A DNA stretch of 28,680 bases from contig CALVZZ010000052.1 in the NCBI GenBank assembly GCA_944372715.1, positions 1 through 28,680 on the forward strand, given 5' to 3'. Source of the DNA: an uncultured Clostridia bacterium. Its GTDB lineage: Bacteria; Bacillota; Clostridia; Christensenellales; UBA1242. The notes below the pieces were generated by a model. The model was not told where the DNA came from. It did no database searches and saw nothing but the letters and a program-made list of their open reading frames with translations. The number at the start of each line of letters is the position of its first letter. Within the stretch, counting starts at the first letter, position 1. Of this stretch, positions 7,954-15,684 are shown in pieces. Both the position numbers and the translations under genes were made by a program.

Positions 7954-8628
7954 GTGGTAGTTTATACAAAAAAAACGAAAACAATAAAATCAAAGATTTG
8001 TTTCATTTTAGCAATAGTGGTAGTTATTATCACAATATTTCTATTGTATATGCATTTTATAGTAAATCCAATAATTATAGATTCGGCAGAAGCAAAGGTA
8101 AAAGCTACAACGCAAGTTGCAATTGAAAATGCTGTTTATGATATTTTAAAAAACAAAATTGTTTATGATGATCTTGTTAATATAGTAAAAGATGAAAATG
8201 GCGATGTTCAACTTATTACTGCAAATGCGTATGAAATTAATTTACTATCTAAGGAATTGTTAACATCTGCGCAAGATGGTTTGATTAAGACAAGTCAAGA
8301 TGGTGTTGACATTGGTATTGGAACATTTACTGGACTACCAATACTTGTAGATTTAGGGCCAAAAATAAGTATAAAGTTGTCGCCAATTGGAAGCATCAAC
8401 ACTAAATTTTATTCAGAGTTTATTACAGCAGGAATAAATCAAACTTGTCATAAAATTTATTTAGTGCTTGAAAGTGATATAAATTTGATTCTTCCAACTG
8501 CATCCAAAAGAATTCATACTACCACAGAAGTTTTGTTGACGGAGAGTATAATTATAGGAAAAATTCCAGATACATATCTAAATTCAAACAATCTAGACGA
8601 AATGTTAAATTTAGTACCTAAAAATTGA
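7954..8628 (+). CDS. yunB: Sporulation protein YunB
   Basis: The 224-residue product has one N-terminal membrane helix (about 15-37) and a soluble domain outside. The family pattern is clear: a NPIIIDSAEAKVKATTQVAI-like segment directly after the helix, then the middle GTFTGLPILVDLGPKI and a C-terminal KRIHTTTEVLLTESIIIGKIPDTY region. YunB is needed for normal spore formation in Bacillus. The frame can only start downstream of an in-frame TAA at 7945, and GTG 7954 is the first candidate; it has no ribosome site but a TATAAA (7943-7948) close by, so it may be translated by coupling from hemZ (21-base gap) or leaderless. It overlaps the next gene by four bases (TTGA). Confidence 0.85.
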   Translation: MVVYTKKTKTIKSKICFILAIVVVIITIFLLYMHFIVNPIIIDSAEAKVKATTQVAIENAVYDILKNKIVYDDLVNIVKDENGDVQLITANAYEINLLSKELLTSAQDGLIKTSQDGVDIGIGTFTGLPILVDLGPKISIKLSPIGSINTKFYSEFITAGINQTCHKIYLVLESDINLILPTASKRIHTTTEVLLTESIIIGKIPDTYLNSNNLDEMLNLVPKN

Positions 8629-9236
8629 ATAAAATTTTTATAAAAAAGAATAATAGTGATATGCAAAGTCTATGGCTTTTAATACCACTATTTTTATTTT
8701 TTCTAATTACTTTACCAATTATTATTGAGTCGAGATTTTCATATAATCTTGAAAAAAACATAGGTTTTTTTTCAATTAAACTTTGGTTTTTTACTATTTC
8801 TACAATTTCCTTTAAAATCAAAGGCAAGTATTTAATAATAAGGACAAAGAATGATGCAAAACAAGTTGAAATATCTTTAATTGGACCAGAAATTAAGCTT
8901 TTAGAGCAGTTAACAGTTCAAATTAAAGATAAAATAAAAGTAAAAAAATTAGAATTTCATAGTAATATTGGTACTAATGATGCTTTAGAAACAGCGCTTT
9001 TAAGTTCCTTGTTATCCATTATTGTTGGAGTTCTTTGGGGATATATAAAAAACTATAAAGATACTGCTAGTGTTGACATTTATACATATCCTAATTATGT
9101 AGAAAAAAATTTTTTAATTTCATTATTGGCAAGGGTCTCAATCTCTATTTTTGATTTAATTTATTCATTTATAATGGCAAGTATAATTTTGAAAAAATCA
9201 GATAGCAAAAAGGGTTATGTAAAAGTAAAAAAGTAA
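8625..9236 (+). CDS. DUF2953 (YtfI-like) membrane protein
   Basis: The 203-residue product has a hydrophobic N-terminal helix (about 15-33), a beta-rich middle with the segment KVKKLEFHSNIGTNDALETA (typical of the DUF2953 family, where a 'G..da..ta...G' stretch precedes a helix), a second hydrophobic segment around 120-140 and a third around 166-187. The family commonly sits just before ytfJ in Clostridia and Bacillus, as it does here, and is linked to sporulation by context only. The start is uncertain: TTG 8625 overlaps the yunB TGA (coupled translation), and ATG 8661 is a later option that would begin just before the first helix. Function unknown. Confidence 0.72.
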   Translation: MNKIFIKKNNSDMQSLWLLIPLFLFFLITLPIIIESRFSYNLEKNIGFFSIKLWFFTISTISFKIKGKYLIIRTKNDAKQVEISLIGPEIKLLEQLTVQIKDKIKVKKLEFHSNIGTNDALETALLSSLLSIIVGVLWGYIKNYKDTASVDIYTYPNYVEKNFLISLLARVSISIFDLIYSFIMASIILKKSDSKKGYVKVKK

Positions 9237-9245
9237 GGAGTTATT

Positions 9246-9629
9246 ATGAAGATTAATGAAGATAAAAAGTCAAATATCAATTCTTTAATTGATGAAAGTA
9301 TTTTAAACATTAAAAACTTAATGGAAACTAATACTATTGTAGGTGACCCTGTTGTTGCGCCTGATGGAACAGTTATAATACCTATTTCTAAAGTTAGTGT
9401 AGGATTTGTTGTTGGTGGTGGTGAGTATACCGATAAATTAAAAAGAATAAAAGAAAATACCTTTCCAATGGCAGGAGCTAGTGGAGGGGGAATAACAGTA
9501 TCTCCCGTTGGCTTTTTAATTCAAAACAATGGAAGCTATAAATTTATTGATGTTGAAAATAAAAGTTCATATCAAACATTCTTAAATTTGTTTAATTTGT
9601 TAATAGAAAAGTTAGGAGAAAAAAAATAA
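9246..9629 (+). CDS. ytfJ: GerW-family sporulation protein YtfJ
   Basis: The 127-residue product matches the GerW/YtfJ family: an acidic N-terminal helix, then VVAPDGTVIIPISKVSVGFVVGGGEY, the Gly-rich ASGGGITVSPVGFLI and a C-terminal helical tail. YtfJ is made in the forespore in Bacillus and affects germination. The start ATG follows AAGGAG (9235-9240) at 5 bases. Its stop shares bases with the dacF start (TAATG, 9627-9631), so the two are translationally coupled. Together with yunB, the DUF2953 gene and dacF it forms a sporulation-flavoured block and is the main sign that this organism, or its recent ancestor, makes spores. Confidence 0.93.
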   Translation: MKINEDKKSNINSLIDESILNIKNLMETNTIVGDPVVAPDGTVIIPISKVSVGFVVGGGEYTDKLKRIKENTFPMAGASGGGITVSPVGFLIQNNGSYKFIDVENKSSYQTFLNLFNLLIEKLGEKK

Positions 9630-10783
9630 TGAAAAAAATTTTTTTACTTCTTATCATTGTTGCTTTGATATGCAATTTGTTTTTAGTAAATTATTCTGAA
9701 AAAGTTGTTAATGCAGATGATATAAGTTCTGCGAAATCAATGGCACTTATAGAAAAAGAGAGTAATAGACTAATATATTCTAAAAATGCAAATGAACAAC
9801 TACCAATGGCAAGCACTACTAAAATAATAACTGCATTAACAGTTTTAGAAAATTGTAGTGATTTGAATGAGATGGTAGATGTAGATGATAGAGCAGTGGG
9901 TATACCGGGAACTTCAATATATTTAATAAAGGGTGAAAAATTAACAGTAAAAGAGCTTCTTTATGGAATGATGTTAGTGTCAGGAAATGATGCTGCTACA
10001 GCTTTAGCTTATTATGTTTCTGGAAGCATAGAAGATTTTTGTAAGTTAATGTTGTTAACAGCACAAAATGCCGGTGCTTATAATTCTTCTTTTGCCAATC
10101 CTCACGGATTGGATGAAAATGGACATTATACAACTGCTCTTGATTTAGCTTTGATTACAGCAAAAGCATTAAAAAATGATGTTTTTGCTGAAATAGTAAG
10201 CACAAAAGAATATAAAATTAGTGGAAATGAAAAAACACCAATAAGATATTTGAAAAATAAAAATAGATTGCTAAATTCTTTTGAAGGAGCAACAGGGGTA
10301 AAAACAGGATTTACTGATGATGCTGGAAGATGTTTTGTTGGTTCAGCTAAAAAGAACAATACTGAATTTATTTGCGTTGTACTAAATTGTAATTTAATGT
10401 TTGAAGAGTGTGCAAGTTTTTTAAATAAGGCGTTAAATAATTATAAACTTGTAGAATTGATTCCAAGTTATAATTTTATAAAAAATATTGATGTCATCGA
10501 TGGTAGGGAAGAAACTATAAAAGTTTATTCAAGAAAAAGTTTTGCATACCCATTATCTGATGAAGAACAAAATATGATTGTCTATGAATATAATCTTCCT
10601 GAAAATTTAGTTGCACCAATCGAAAAAGATGGCATAGTTGGAGAATTTAAAATATATTTAAATGATGAATTACTTTTTAGTGAAAATGTTTATGCTATGG
10701 AAGAAGTCAAGTCAATCAATCTTTTAGAAAACATTAAAGAAATCATTAAAAATTGGAATAATAATTTTCTTGACATTAATTAA
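9629..10783 (+). CDS. dacF: D-alanyl-D-alanine carboxypeptidase (DacF/DacB type, S11)
   Basis: A penicillin-binding-protein-type serine peptidase that trims the terminal D-Ala of peptidoglycan stem peptides outside the cell. The 384-residue product has a signal peptide (MKKIFLLLIIVALICNLFLV..., cleavage likely near residues 22-30), the catalytic SxxK STTK (62-65), SGN (118-120) and KTG (225-227), all intact, then a C-terminal beta-domain (from about 285). The last residues are a short amphipathic tail of the kind that anchors this family to the membrane. Coupled to ytfJ, and the gene order ytfJ-dacF-rluB is common in Clostridia; DacF-type enzymes act on spore cortex. The symbol reflects context; a vegetative DacA-like role cannot be excluded. 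Confidence 0.92.
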   Translation: MKKIFLLLIIVALICNLFLVNYSEKVVNADDISSAKSMALIEKESNRLIYSKNANEQLPMASTTKIITALTVLENCSDLNEMVDVDDRAVGIPGTSIYLIKGEKLTVKELLYGMMLVSGNDAATALAYYVSGSIEDFCKLMLLTAQNAGAYNSSFANPHGLDENGHYTTALDLALITAKALKNDVFAEIVSTKEYKISGNEKTPIRYLKNKNRLLNSFEGATGVKTGFTDDAGRCFVGSAKKNNTEFICVVLNCNLMFEECASFLNKALNNYKLVELIPSYNFIKNIDVIDGREETIKVYSRKSFAYPLSDEEQNMIVYEYNLPENLVAPIEKDGIVGEFKIYLNDELLFSENVYAMEEVKSINLLENIKEIIKNWNNNFLDIN

Positions 10784-10798
10784 AAAAAACACTAAATT
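10770..10798 (+). promoter_or_regulatory. rluB/rsuA-family gene promoter, leaderless spacing
   Basis: TTGACA (10770-10775), a 17-base spacer and TAAATT (10793-10798) end 6 bases before the ATG at 10805, so transcription should begin at or next to the start codon. The -35 box lies within the last codons of dacF. No ribosome binding site precedes the ATG. Confidence 0.6.
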
Positions 10799-10804
10799 AT
10801 TAAT

Positions 10805-11515
10805 ATGAGAATAAATAAATTTTTAGCAACATCTGGTTTATCTTCAAGAAGAAAGGCAGAAGAGTATGTGAAAAATGGAAAAGTTAGTGTAAATGGAAAA
10901 ATTATAACTGATTTGTCATATCAAGTAAATGAAAAAAAAGATGTAGTCAATGTTAATGGTGTATCATTAAAACCAACAAATTCTTTTGTATATTATAAGT
11001 TAAATAAGCCAAAAGGTTATATTTGCTCCTCAAATGATGAAAAAGGAAGAAAGACAATATTTAATTTATTAACTGACGCCAATCAGCGTCTTTTTTCTGT
11101 TGGAAGATTAGATTATAATACTGAAGGTTTATTGCTTTTAACTAACGACGGTGATTTAACATATAAATTAACACATCCAAACTATGAAATTGAAAAGGAA
11201 TACATTGTTATTATAGAGGGTAAAATTAAAGAAAGTGAATGTGCAGTGTTAAGAGCTGGTGTAATTGAAAACGGAATAAGACTACCAAGTGCAAAAGTAG
11301 ATGTTGTTAAAGTTGAAAAAGATAGAACATATTTGTCTATTAAAATAGATGAAGGGCTTAATAGGCAAATAAGAAGAATGTTCGCTTGTATTAACAAAAA
11401 TATAATATTACTTAAACGTATCAGAATAGGAGAAATTAAACTTGGTGGGTTGGCTCGTGGAAAATATAAGGAGCTAAATAGAGAAGAATTAGAATATTTA
11501 AATAAAATTTTATAG
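10805..11515 (+). CDS. rluB: rRNA pseudouridine synthase, RsuA/RluB/RluF family
   Basis: Converts a specific uridine of ribosomal RNA to pseudouridine. The 236-residue product starts with an S4 RNA-binding domain (RINKFLATSGLSSRRKAEEYVKNGKVSVNGK, 2-32), followed by the catalytic domain with LNKPKGYICS (66-75), the signature VGRLDYNTEGLLLLTNDG whose Asp103 is the catalytic residue, and LNRQIRRMF near 190-200. The start has no ribosome site but a promoter ends 6 bases upstream. A stop at 11513-11515 lies inside the plsC ribosome site, so plsC is co-transcribed. The exact target (23S or 16S position) cannot be decided from sequence; RluB is the usual name in Firmicutes. Confidence 0.92.
   Translation: MRINKFLATSGLSSRRKAEEYVKNGKVSVNGKIITDLSYQVNEKKDVVNVNGVSLKPTNSFVYYKLNKPKGYICSSNDEKGRKTIFNLLTDANQRLFSVGRLDYNTEGLLLLTNDGDLTYKLTHPNYEIEKEYIVIIEGKIKESECAVLRAGVIENGIRLPSAKVDVVKVEKDRTYLSIKIDEGLNRQIRRMFACINKNIILLKRIRIGEIKLGGLARGKYKELNREELEYLNKIL
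11075..11096 (+). terminator. Terminator-like hairpin inside the rluB coding region
   Basis: GACGC (11075-11079) and GCGTC (11086-11090) pair across CAATCA and are followed by six T. It is one of the few G+C-rich stems in the window. It lies within codons for a conserved segment (TDANQRLFSVGRLD), so it may be accidental; as an attenuator it would cut transcripts reading into plsC. Confidence 0.3.
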
Positions 11516-11525
11516 GAGATTGCTT

Positions 11526-12107
11526 ATGTATAAAATTTTACAAATTATTGTTTGGCCTTTTTATAGATTATTTCATCCAATAAAAATTATAGGTAAAAAA
11601 AATATTCCTAAAAAAAGTAAGGCAATTTTAATTTGTAACCATTATAGTAATTCCGATATATTAGTGTTAGGTACAGCAATTTTTAGAAAACAACATTTTT
11701 TGGCAAAAAAGGAACTATTTAATGGTAGATTTAAAAATTGGTTTTTGAAAAAAATGGGTGCAATTCCAATAGATAGGGGCACAGCTGATATAAAAGCAGT
11801 GAAAAATTGTATATCTGTATTAAATGATAATAAATTGTTAACAATCTTTCCCGAAGGAACAAGGAATAAAACTGAAGAAGAATTATTAGCATTAAAAAAT
11901 GGTGCTGGATTGATTGCAATAAAGTCTGGAGCTCCAATAATACCTATGTGGTTAGAAAAAAAACCTAAAGCATTTAGAAAAAATAAACTTACGATAGGTG
12001 AGCCTATTTTAGTTGAAAAATACAAAAACCAAAAACTTACAAACGAGATACTTGATGAATTGGGAAATGTATTGACAAACAGTATGATTAAATTAAAAAA
12101 ATCATAG
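11526..12107 (+). CDS. plsC: 1-acyl-sn-glycerol-3-phosphate acyltransferase
   Basis: Adds the second acyl chain to lysophosphatidic acid to make phosphatidic acid, at the inner face of the membrane. The 193-residue product has the acyltransferase motif I NHYSNSD (His39, Asp44), motif II around KKMGAIPIDRG (75-85), motif III FPEGTR (108-113) and motif IV with IIPMWL. The chosen start is ATG 11526, seven bases after AGGAG (11514-11518); the in-frame TTG at 11520 lies too close to that site. The gene follows rluB with 10 bases between them. The stop is followed at once by a 26-bp palindrome. The DNA behind it is the longest gap in this half of the window and leads to pheS. Confidence 0.92.
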   Translation: MYKILQIIVWPFYRLFHPIKIIGKKNIPKKSKAILICNHYSNSDILVLGTAIFRKQHFLAKKELFNGRFKNWFLKKMGAIPIDRGTADIKAVKNCISVLNDNKLLTIFPEGTRNKTEEELLALKNGAGLIAIKSGAPIIPMWLEKKPKAFRKNKLTIGEPILVEKYKNQKLTNEILDELGNVLTNSMIKLKKS

Positions 12108-12129
12108 TACACAATATATTGTGTACTAT
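12104..12129. repeat. 26-bp perfect palindrome after plsC (terminator or operator)
   Basis: Thirteen bases ATAGTACACAATA (12104-12116) are mirrored exactly by TATTGTGTACTAT (12117-12129). As RNA this folds into an ~11-bp hairpin and could end the plsC transcript, though the following T-run (ATTTGTTTG) is weak. As DNA it carries two inverted ATAGTAC half-sites, the same heptamer found in the repeats upstream of the padR-type gene at 21660-21703. Confidence 0.7.
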
Positions 12130-12132
12130 TTG

Positions 12133-12147
12133 TTTGCATAATACTAT
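12133..12147 (+). promoter_or_regulatory. Candidate operator matching the padR-promoter repeats
   Basis: TTTGCATAATACTAT differs at one base of 15 from TTTGCATAGTACTAT at 21673-21687, which lies just upstream of the PadR-type regulator's own promoter. It is noncoding, 49 bases upstream of the pheS -35 box, and next to the 26-bp palindrome. Its role as a binding site is inference from this sharing. Confidence 0.45.
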
Positions 12148-12195
12148 TTATTGATAGTTATTTATTAAATAATTTATTTAAATATCGTATTTAAG

Positions 12196-12224
12196 TTGAC
12201 CTTTATTACAAATTATGATATATT
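12196..12224 (+). promoter_or_regulatory. pheS-pheT promoter
   Basis: TTGACC (12196-12201), 17-base spacer, TATATT (12219-12224). The start codon is 20 bases downstream with AGGAG between. The TTG that would extend the pheS frame upstream is this -35 box, so the longer reading is rejected. No T-box leader lies in the 136-base gap. Confidence 0.65.
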
Positions 12225-12243
12225 TTGTAAGTTAGGAGAGTTT

Positions 12244-13263
12244 ATGGAAGATAATGTTAAAGAATTAGAAAATCAAGCTTTAAAAGAATTGGTGAAGGTA
12301 AACGATTTCAAATCACTTTCTGAATTTAAAGTTAAATATCTTGGTAAACAAGGAATGTATACTGCATTATTAAAAGAAATGAAAAATATTCCTAGTGATG
12401 AAAGACCAAAGTTTGGAGCTATAATAAATACTTCTCGTCAAAAAATTGAAAATATTATTTATGAAACGGAAGAAAGATTAAATGCTCAAGAATTAGAAAA
12501 TAAATTGTCGCAACAGAAAATTGATATAACTGAACCTGCTAAAAATACTCAACAAGGACAAGTTCATCCACTTTATAAAGTTATGAATAAAATTATCGAA
12601 ACTTGTGTTGAAATGGGTTTTACAGTTGTTGATGGCCCTGAAATTGAAACTGATTATTATAATTTTGAAGCTTTAAACATACCAAAAGATCACCCAGCAA
12701 GAGATATGCAAGATTCATTCTATATAACACAAAATTTAATTATGAGAAGTCAAACATCTGCGATGCAGATAAGAGCTATGGAGACAATGAAACCTCCTAT
12801 TAAAATTATAAGTCCAGGAAGAACATATAGGGCAGATAGTGATGCGACTCATTCTCCTGTTTTTCATCAATTAGAAGGACTTGTTGTAGATGAAAATGTT
12901 AGTATGATAGATTTAAAAGCTATTTTAACTCAGCTTTTAAAAACATTGTTTGGAGATAACACTAAAATTAGATTTAGACCATCTTTCTTTCCATTTACGG
13001 AACCAAGTGTTGAGGTTGATGCAACCTGTCCAATGTGTGGCGGAAAAGGTTGTCCAAGATGTAAAGGTTCTGGTTATATGGAACTTCTTGGAGCAGGAAT
13101 GGTTAATCCAACAGTTTTAGAAAATTGTGGTATTGATTCAAAAAAATATTCAGGATTTGCTTTTGGATTTGGTTTAGATAGATTTGCAATAATAGAATAC
13201 AAAGTTCCATCTATAAAAATGATGTTTGAAAACGATATAAAATTTTTATCACAAATTAAATAA
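12244..13263 (+). CDS. pheS: Phenylalanine-tRNA ligase, alpha subunit
   Basis: Catalytic subunit of the (alpha-beta)2 enzyme that charges tRNA-Phe. The 339-residue product begins with the N-terminal coiled coil (about 1-85), then the class II core with VVDGPEIETDYYNFEALN, DHPARDMQDSF, a motif-2 region with SPGRTYRADSDATHSPVFHQLEGL, FRPSFFPFTEPSVEVD and motif 3 (FGFGLDRFAI). A four-cysteine insert (CPMCGGKGCPRCKGSG) may bind zinc, as in many bacterial PheS. Start ATG 12244 has AGGAG at 12234-12238; this length agrees with the family. pheT follows 12 bases later with its own GGAG site, giving the usual pheST pair. Confidence 0.97.
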   Translation: MEDNVKELENQALKELVKVNDFKSLSEFKVKYLGKQGMYTALLKEMKNIPSDERPKFGAIINTSRQKIENIIYETEERLNAQELENKLSQQKIDITEPAKNTQQGQVHPLYKVMNKIIETCVEMGFTVVDGPEIETDYYNFEALNIPKDHPARDMQDSFYITQNLIMRSQTSAMQIRAMETMKPPIKIISPGRTYRADSDATHSPVFHQLEGLVVDENVSMIDLKAILTQLLKTLFGDNTKIRFRPSFFPFTEPSVEVDATCPMCGGKGCPRCKGSGYMELLGAGMVNPTVLENCGIDSKKYSGFAFGFGLDRFAIIEYKVPSIKMMFENDIKFLSQIK

Positions 13264-13275
13264 TGGAGAAAGATA

Positions 13276-15684
13276 ATGAAAGTAACATTAAATTGGTTAA
13301 AAGAATTTGTTAATATTGATATTTCACCTGAAGAACTAGCAGAAAAATTGACAAATGCTGGTATGGAAGTTGAAGAAATTAGTTATCAAAATAAGCACTT
13401 GCACGATGTTTTTGTTTGTAAAATTTTAAGTATACAAAAACATCCAAATGCGGAAAAACTCGATATTTGTAAAGTTGATTTAGGGCAAAGAACATTACAA
13501 ATTATAACAGCTGCAAAAAATATAAGGGTTGGTGATTATGTCCCTGTTGCCTTAGAAGGTGCTGATCTTGCTAATGGTATAAAAATTAAAAAATCTAATC
13601 TTAGGGGTGAAATTTCCGAAGGAATGTTCTGTTCAGGTGAGGAGCTTGGAATTACAGATGATTATTATAGAGGTGCTGAAACTTACGGCATTATGATTCT
13701 TAATGAAAAATATGATTTGGGAGAAAAAATTGAAACTGCACTATGTCTTGATGATGTTATTTTTGATATAAATATAACACCTAATAGACCTGATTGTATG
13801 AGTGTTATAGGTATTGCAAGAGAAGTAAGTGCAATTTTAAAGACCCCCATTATATCACAAGATCCATATTATGAAGTGGATAAAAATGATGATGTTAAAA
13901 ATCACATTTCCGTAGAAATAAAAAATTATGATTTGTGTCCAAGATATATGGCTGCAGTTGTAAAAGATGTTGTTGTTAAAGAAAGTCCTATGTGGCTTAA
14001 AAGAAGAATTCACGCAGTGGGCATTAAATGTGTAAATAATATTGTTGATATAACCAACTATGTTCTTGTAGAACAAGGACAACCAATGCACGCATTTGAT
14101 GCAAATTATATTGAAGGTAATAAAATTGTTGTAAGAAATGCTAATGCAGGGGAAAAGATAAGTGTTCTTAATGGAAACAGTTATGAATTAAAACAATCTT
14201 TCAATGTAGTTGCAGATAGTGTTAAACCAAACGTAATTGCAGGAATTATAGGTGGGGTAAATTCATCAGTTACGGACAACACGAATAAATGTGTATTAGA
14301 ATCAGCTTGTTTTGAAAGATCTAATATAAGGGTTACAAGTAGAACAATAGGTGTAAGAACGGATAGTACAGCTAGATTTGAAAAGGGAGTTGACATTGGG
14401 TCTCCTGTTCAAGGAATGAAAACTGCTCTAAGCTTAGTTTATAAATTAAAAGCTGGAACCATTGTAAGTGGAATAATTGACGAAAAAAAATATGATCCAA
14501 AAGAAAAAGTTTTAAAATTTTCTTTGAAAAGAATATTTAAAATTTTAGGAATTGAAATTGATAATTCTAAAATTATTAGTATATTAACTTGCCTTGGGTT
14601 GTCTCCCGAAATAAACGGGGATGAATTAAAGTGTATAATACCTATATTTAGAACTGATATTGAAAATGATGCAGATATAGCTGAAGAAATTATTAGAATG
14701 TATGGATATGATGTGTATGATAATCTTGATGTGCCTGCATTAAAAACATCTTCCTATACAATAGGAAAATTTGATAAAAGAATGGTTTTGCAGAATAAAA
14801 TACGAATGCTTCTTTGTGATAATGGTTTTTATGAAACATTAAATTATTCTTTTTGTCCAGCAAATTCAAATGATTTAATTCTTTTATCGCCCAATCATAA
14901 AAATTACAATATGATAAAACTTGGAAATCCAATAAGTGATGACTTATCATGTGTAAGAACATCTATGGTTTACTCAATGTTAAATGCATTATCTTATAAT
15001 ATTAAACACGGGAATAAGGACTTAAGATTCTTTGAATGTGGAAGAATTTATCTTCCAAAGCAACTGCCTTTAAATGAACAACCTGATGAAGTTGCAATGT
15101 TAAGTATTGGAGCAATTGATGAAAAATTAGATTTTTATCAAATAAAGGGTTTAATGTTAAAGTTATTGCAACCATATGAAATTGATTTTGAAATTAAATA
15201 TTCATCTATGCCTTATATGCATCCAGGAATGAGTGCAGATTTGATAGATAAACAAACACAAAAGATCATTTGCACTTTTGGTATTGTACATCCAAAAGTA
15301 TGTTCAAATTTTGAAATTTCTGATAAAACTATTTATGCAGAAATGAATATTGATTTCTTATTAAGATTGCAAGAAAAGAAAATAATAACCAAGCCAATAT
15401 CTAAATTCCCATATGTTGAAAGAGATATAGCCTTAATTATAAATGAAGATATTCAAGCAGATAAAATTTTAAATGCTGTTTGTAAATCTGTTGGCAATTT
15501 ATTGTATTCTGCTGAAATATTTGATATTTATAGAAATTCATCTCTTGGAGAAAATAAAAAGAGTATAGCTTTTCACATAGTGTTATCATCACAAGATAAA
15601 ACACTAACAGAGGAAGAAGTAAATAGCGTTATAAATAAAGTTATAAAAGATTGTGAATATAAATTTGAGGCAAAATTGAGATGA
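13276..15684 (+). CDS. pheT: Phenylalanine-tRNA ligase, beta subunit
   Basis: Binds tRNA-Phe and edits mischarged tyrosine. The 802-residue product has the full bacterial domain set: an N-terminal segment with LNWLKEFVNI, an OB-fold tRNA-binding domain (about 40-148, HPNAEKLDICKVD), the B3/B4 editing domain (about 210-380, HAVGIKCVNNIVDITNYV), a B5 domain (about 405-470), the catalytic-like core, and a C-terminal FDX-ACB anticodon-binding domain (about 708-801, SKFPYVERDIALI). The length is normal. The ATG follows GGAG at 13264-13267. The last codons overlap the next gene by four bases (ATGA, 15681-15684), tying the cysteine desulfurase to this operon. Confidence 0.97.
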   Translation: MKVTLNWLKEFVNIDISPEELAEKLTNAGMEVEEISYQNKHLHDVFVCKILSIQKHPNAEKLDICKVDLGQRTLQIITAAKNIRVGDYVPVALEGADLANGIKIKKSNLRGEISEGMFCSGEELGITDDYYRGAETYGIMILNEKYDLGEKIETALCLDDVIFDINITPNRPDCMSVIGIAREVSAILKTPIISQDPYYEVDKNDDVKNHISVEIKNYDLCPRYMAAVVKDVVVKESPMWLKRRIHAVGIKCVNNIVDITNYVLVEQGQPMHAFDANYIEGNKIVVRNANAGEKISVLNGNSYELKQSFNVVADSVKPNVIAGIIGGVNSSVTDNTNKCVLESACFERSNIRVTSRTIGVRTDSTARFEKGVDIGSPVQGMKTALSLVYKLKAGTIVSGIIDEKKYDPKEKVLKFSLKRIFKILGIEIDNSKIISILTCLGLSPEINGDELKCIIPIFRTDIENDADIAEEIIRMYGYDVYDNLDVPALKTSSYTIGKFDKRMVLQNKIRMLLCDNGFYETLNYSFCPANSNDLILLSPNHKNYNMIKLGNPISDDLSCVRTSMVYSMLNALSYNIKHGNKDLRFFECGRIYLPKQLPLNEQPDEVAMLSIGAIDEKLDFYQIKGLMLKLLQPYEIDFEIKYSSMPYMHPGMSADLIDKQTQKIICTFGIVHPKVCSNFEISDKTIYAEMNIDFLLRLQEKKIITKPISKFPYVERDIALIINEDIQADKILNAVCKSVGNLLYSAEIFDIYRNSSLGENKKSIAFHIVLSSQDKTLTEEEVNSVINKVIKDCEYKFEAKLR

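Noticed and set aside
7938..8126. 62-codon ORF overlapping the start of yunB
   Set aside because: It is out of frame with a gene that has clear family motifs and has no ribosome site or recognisable product.
11642..12139. 165-codon minus-strand ORF opposite plsC
   Set aside because: The plus-strand frame carries all acyltransferase motifs; the antisense product is an Asn/Phe/Ile-rich shadow with no ribosome site.
12108..12243. T-box leader for pheST
   Set aside because: The gap is only about 136 bases and lacks a T-box sequence, specifier hairpin or antiterminator; a plain promoter sits 20 bases before pheS.
12196..12243. N-terminal extension of PheS from a TTG at 12196
   Set aside because: That TTG is part of the TTGACC -35 box; ATG 12244 has an ideal AGGAG and gives a normal length.
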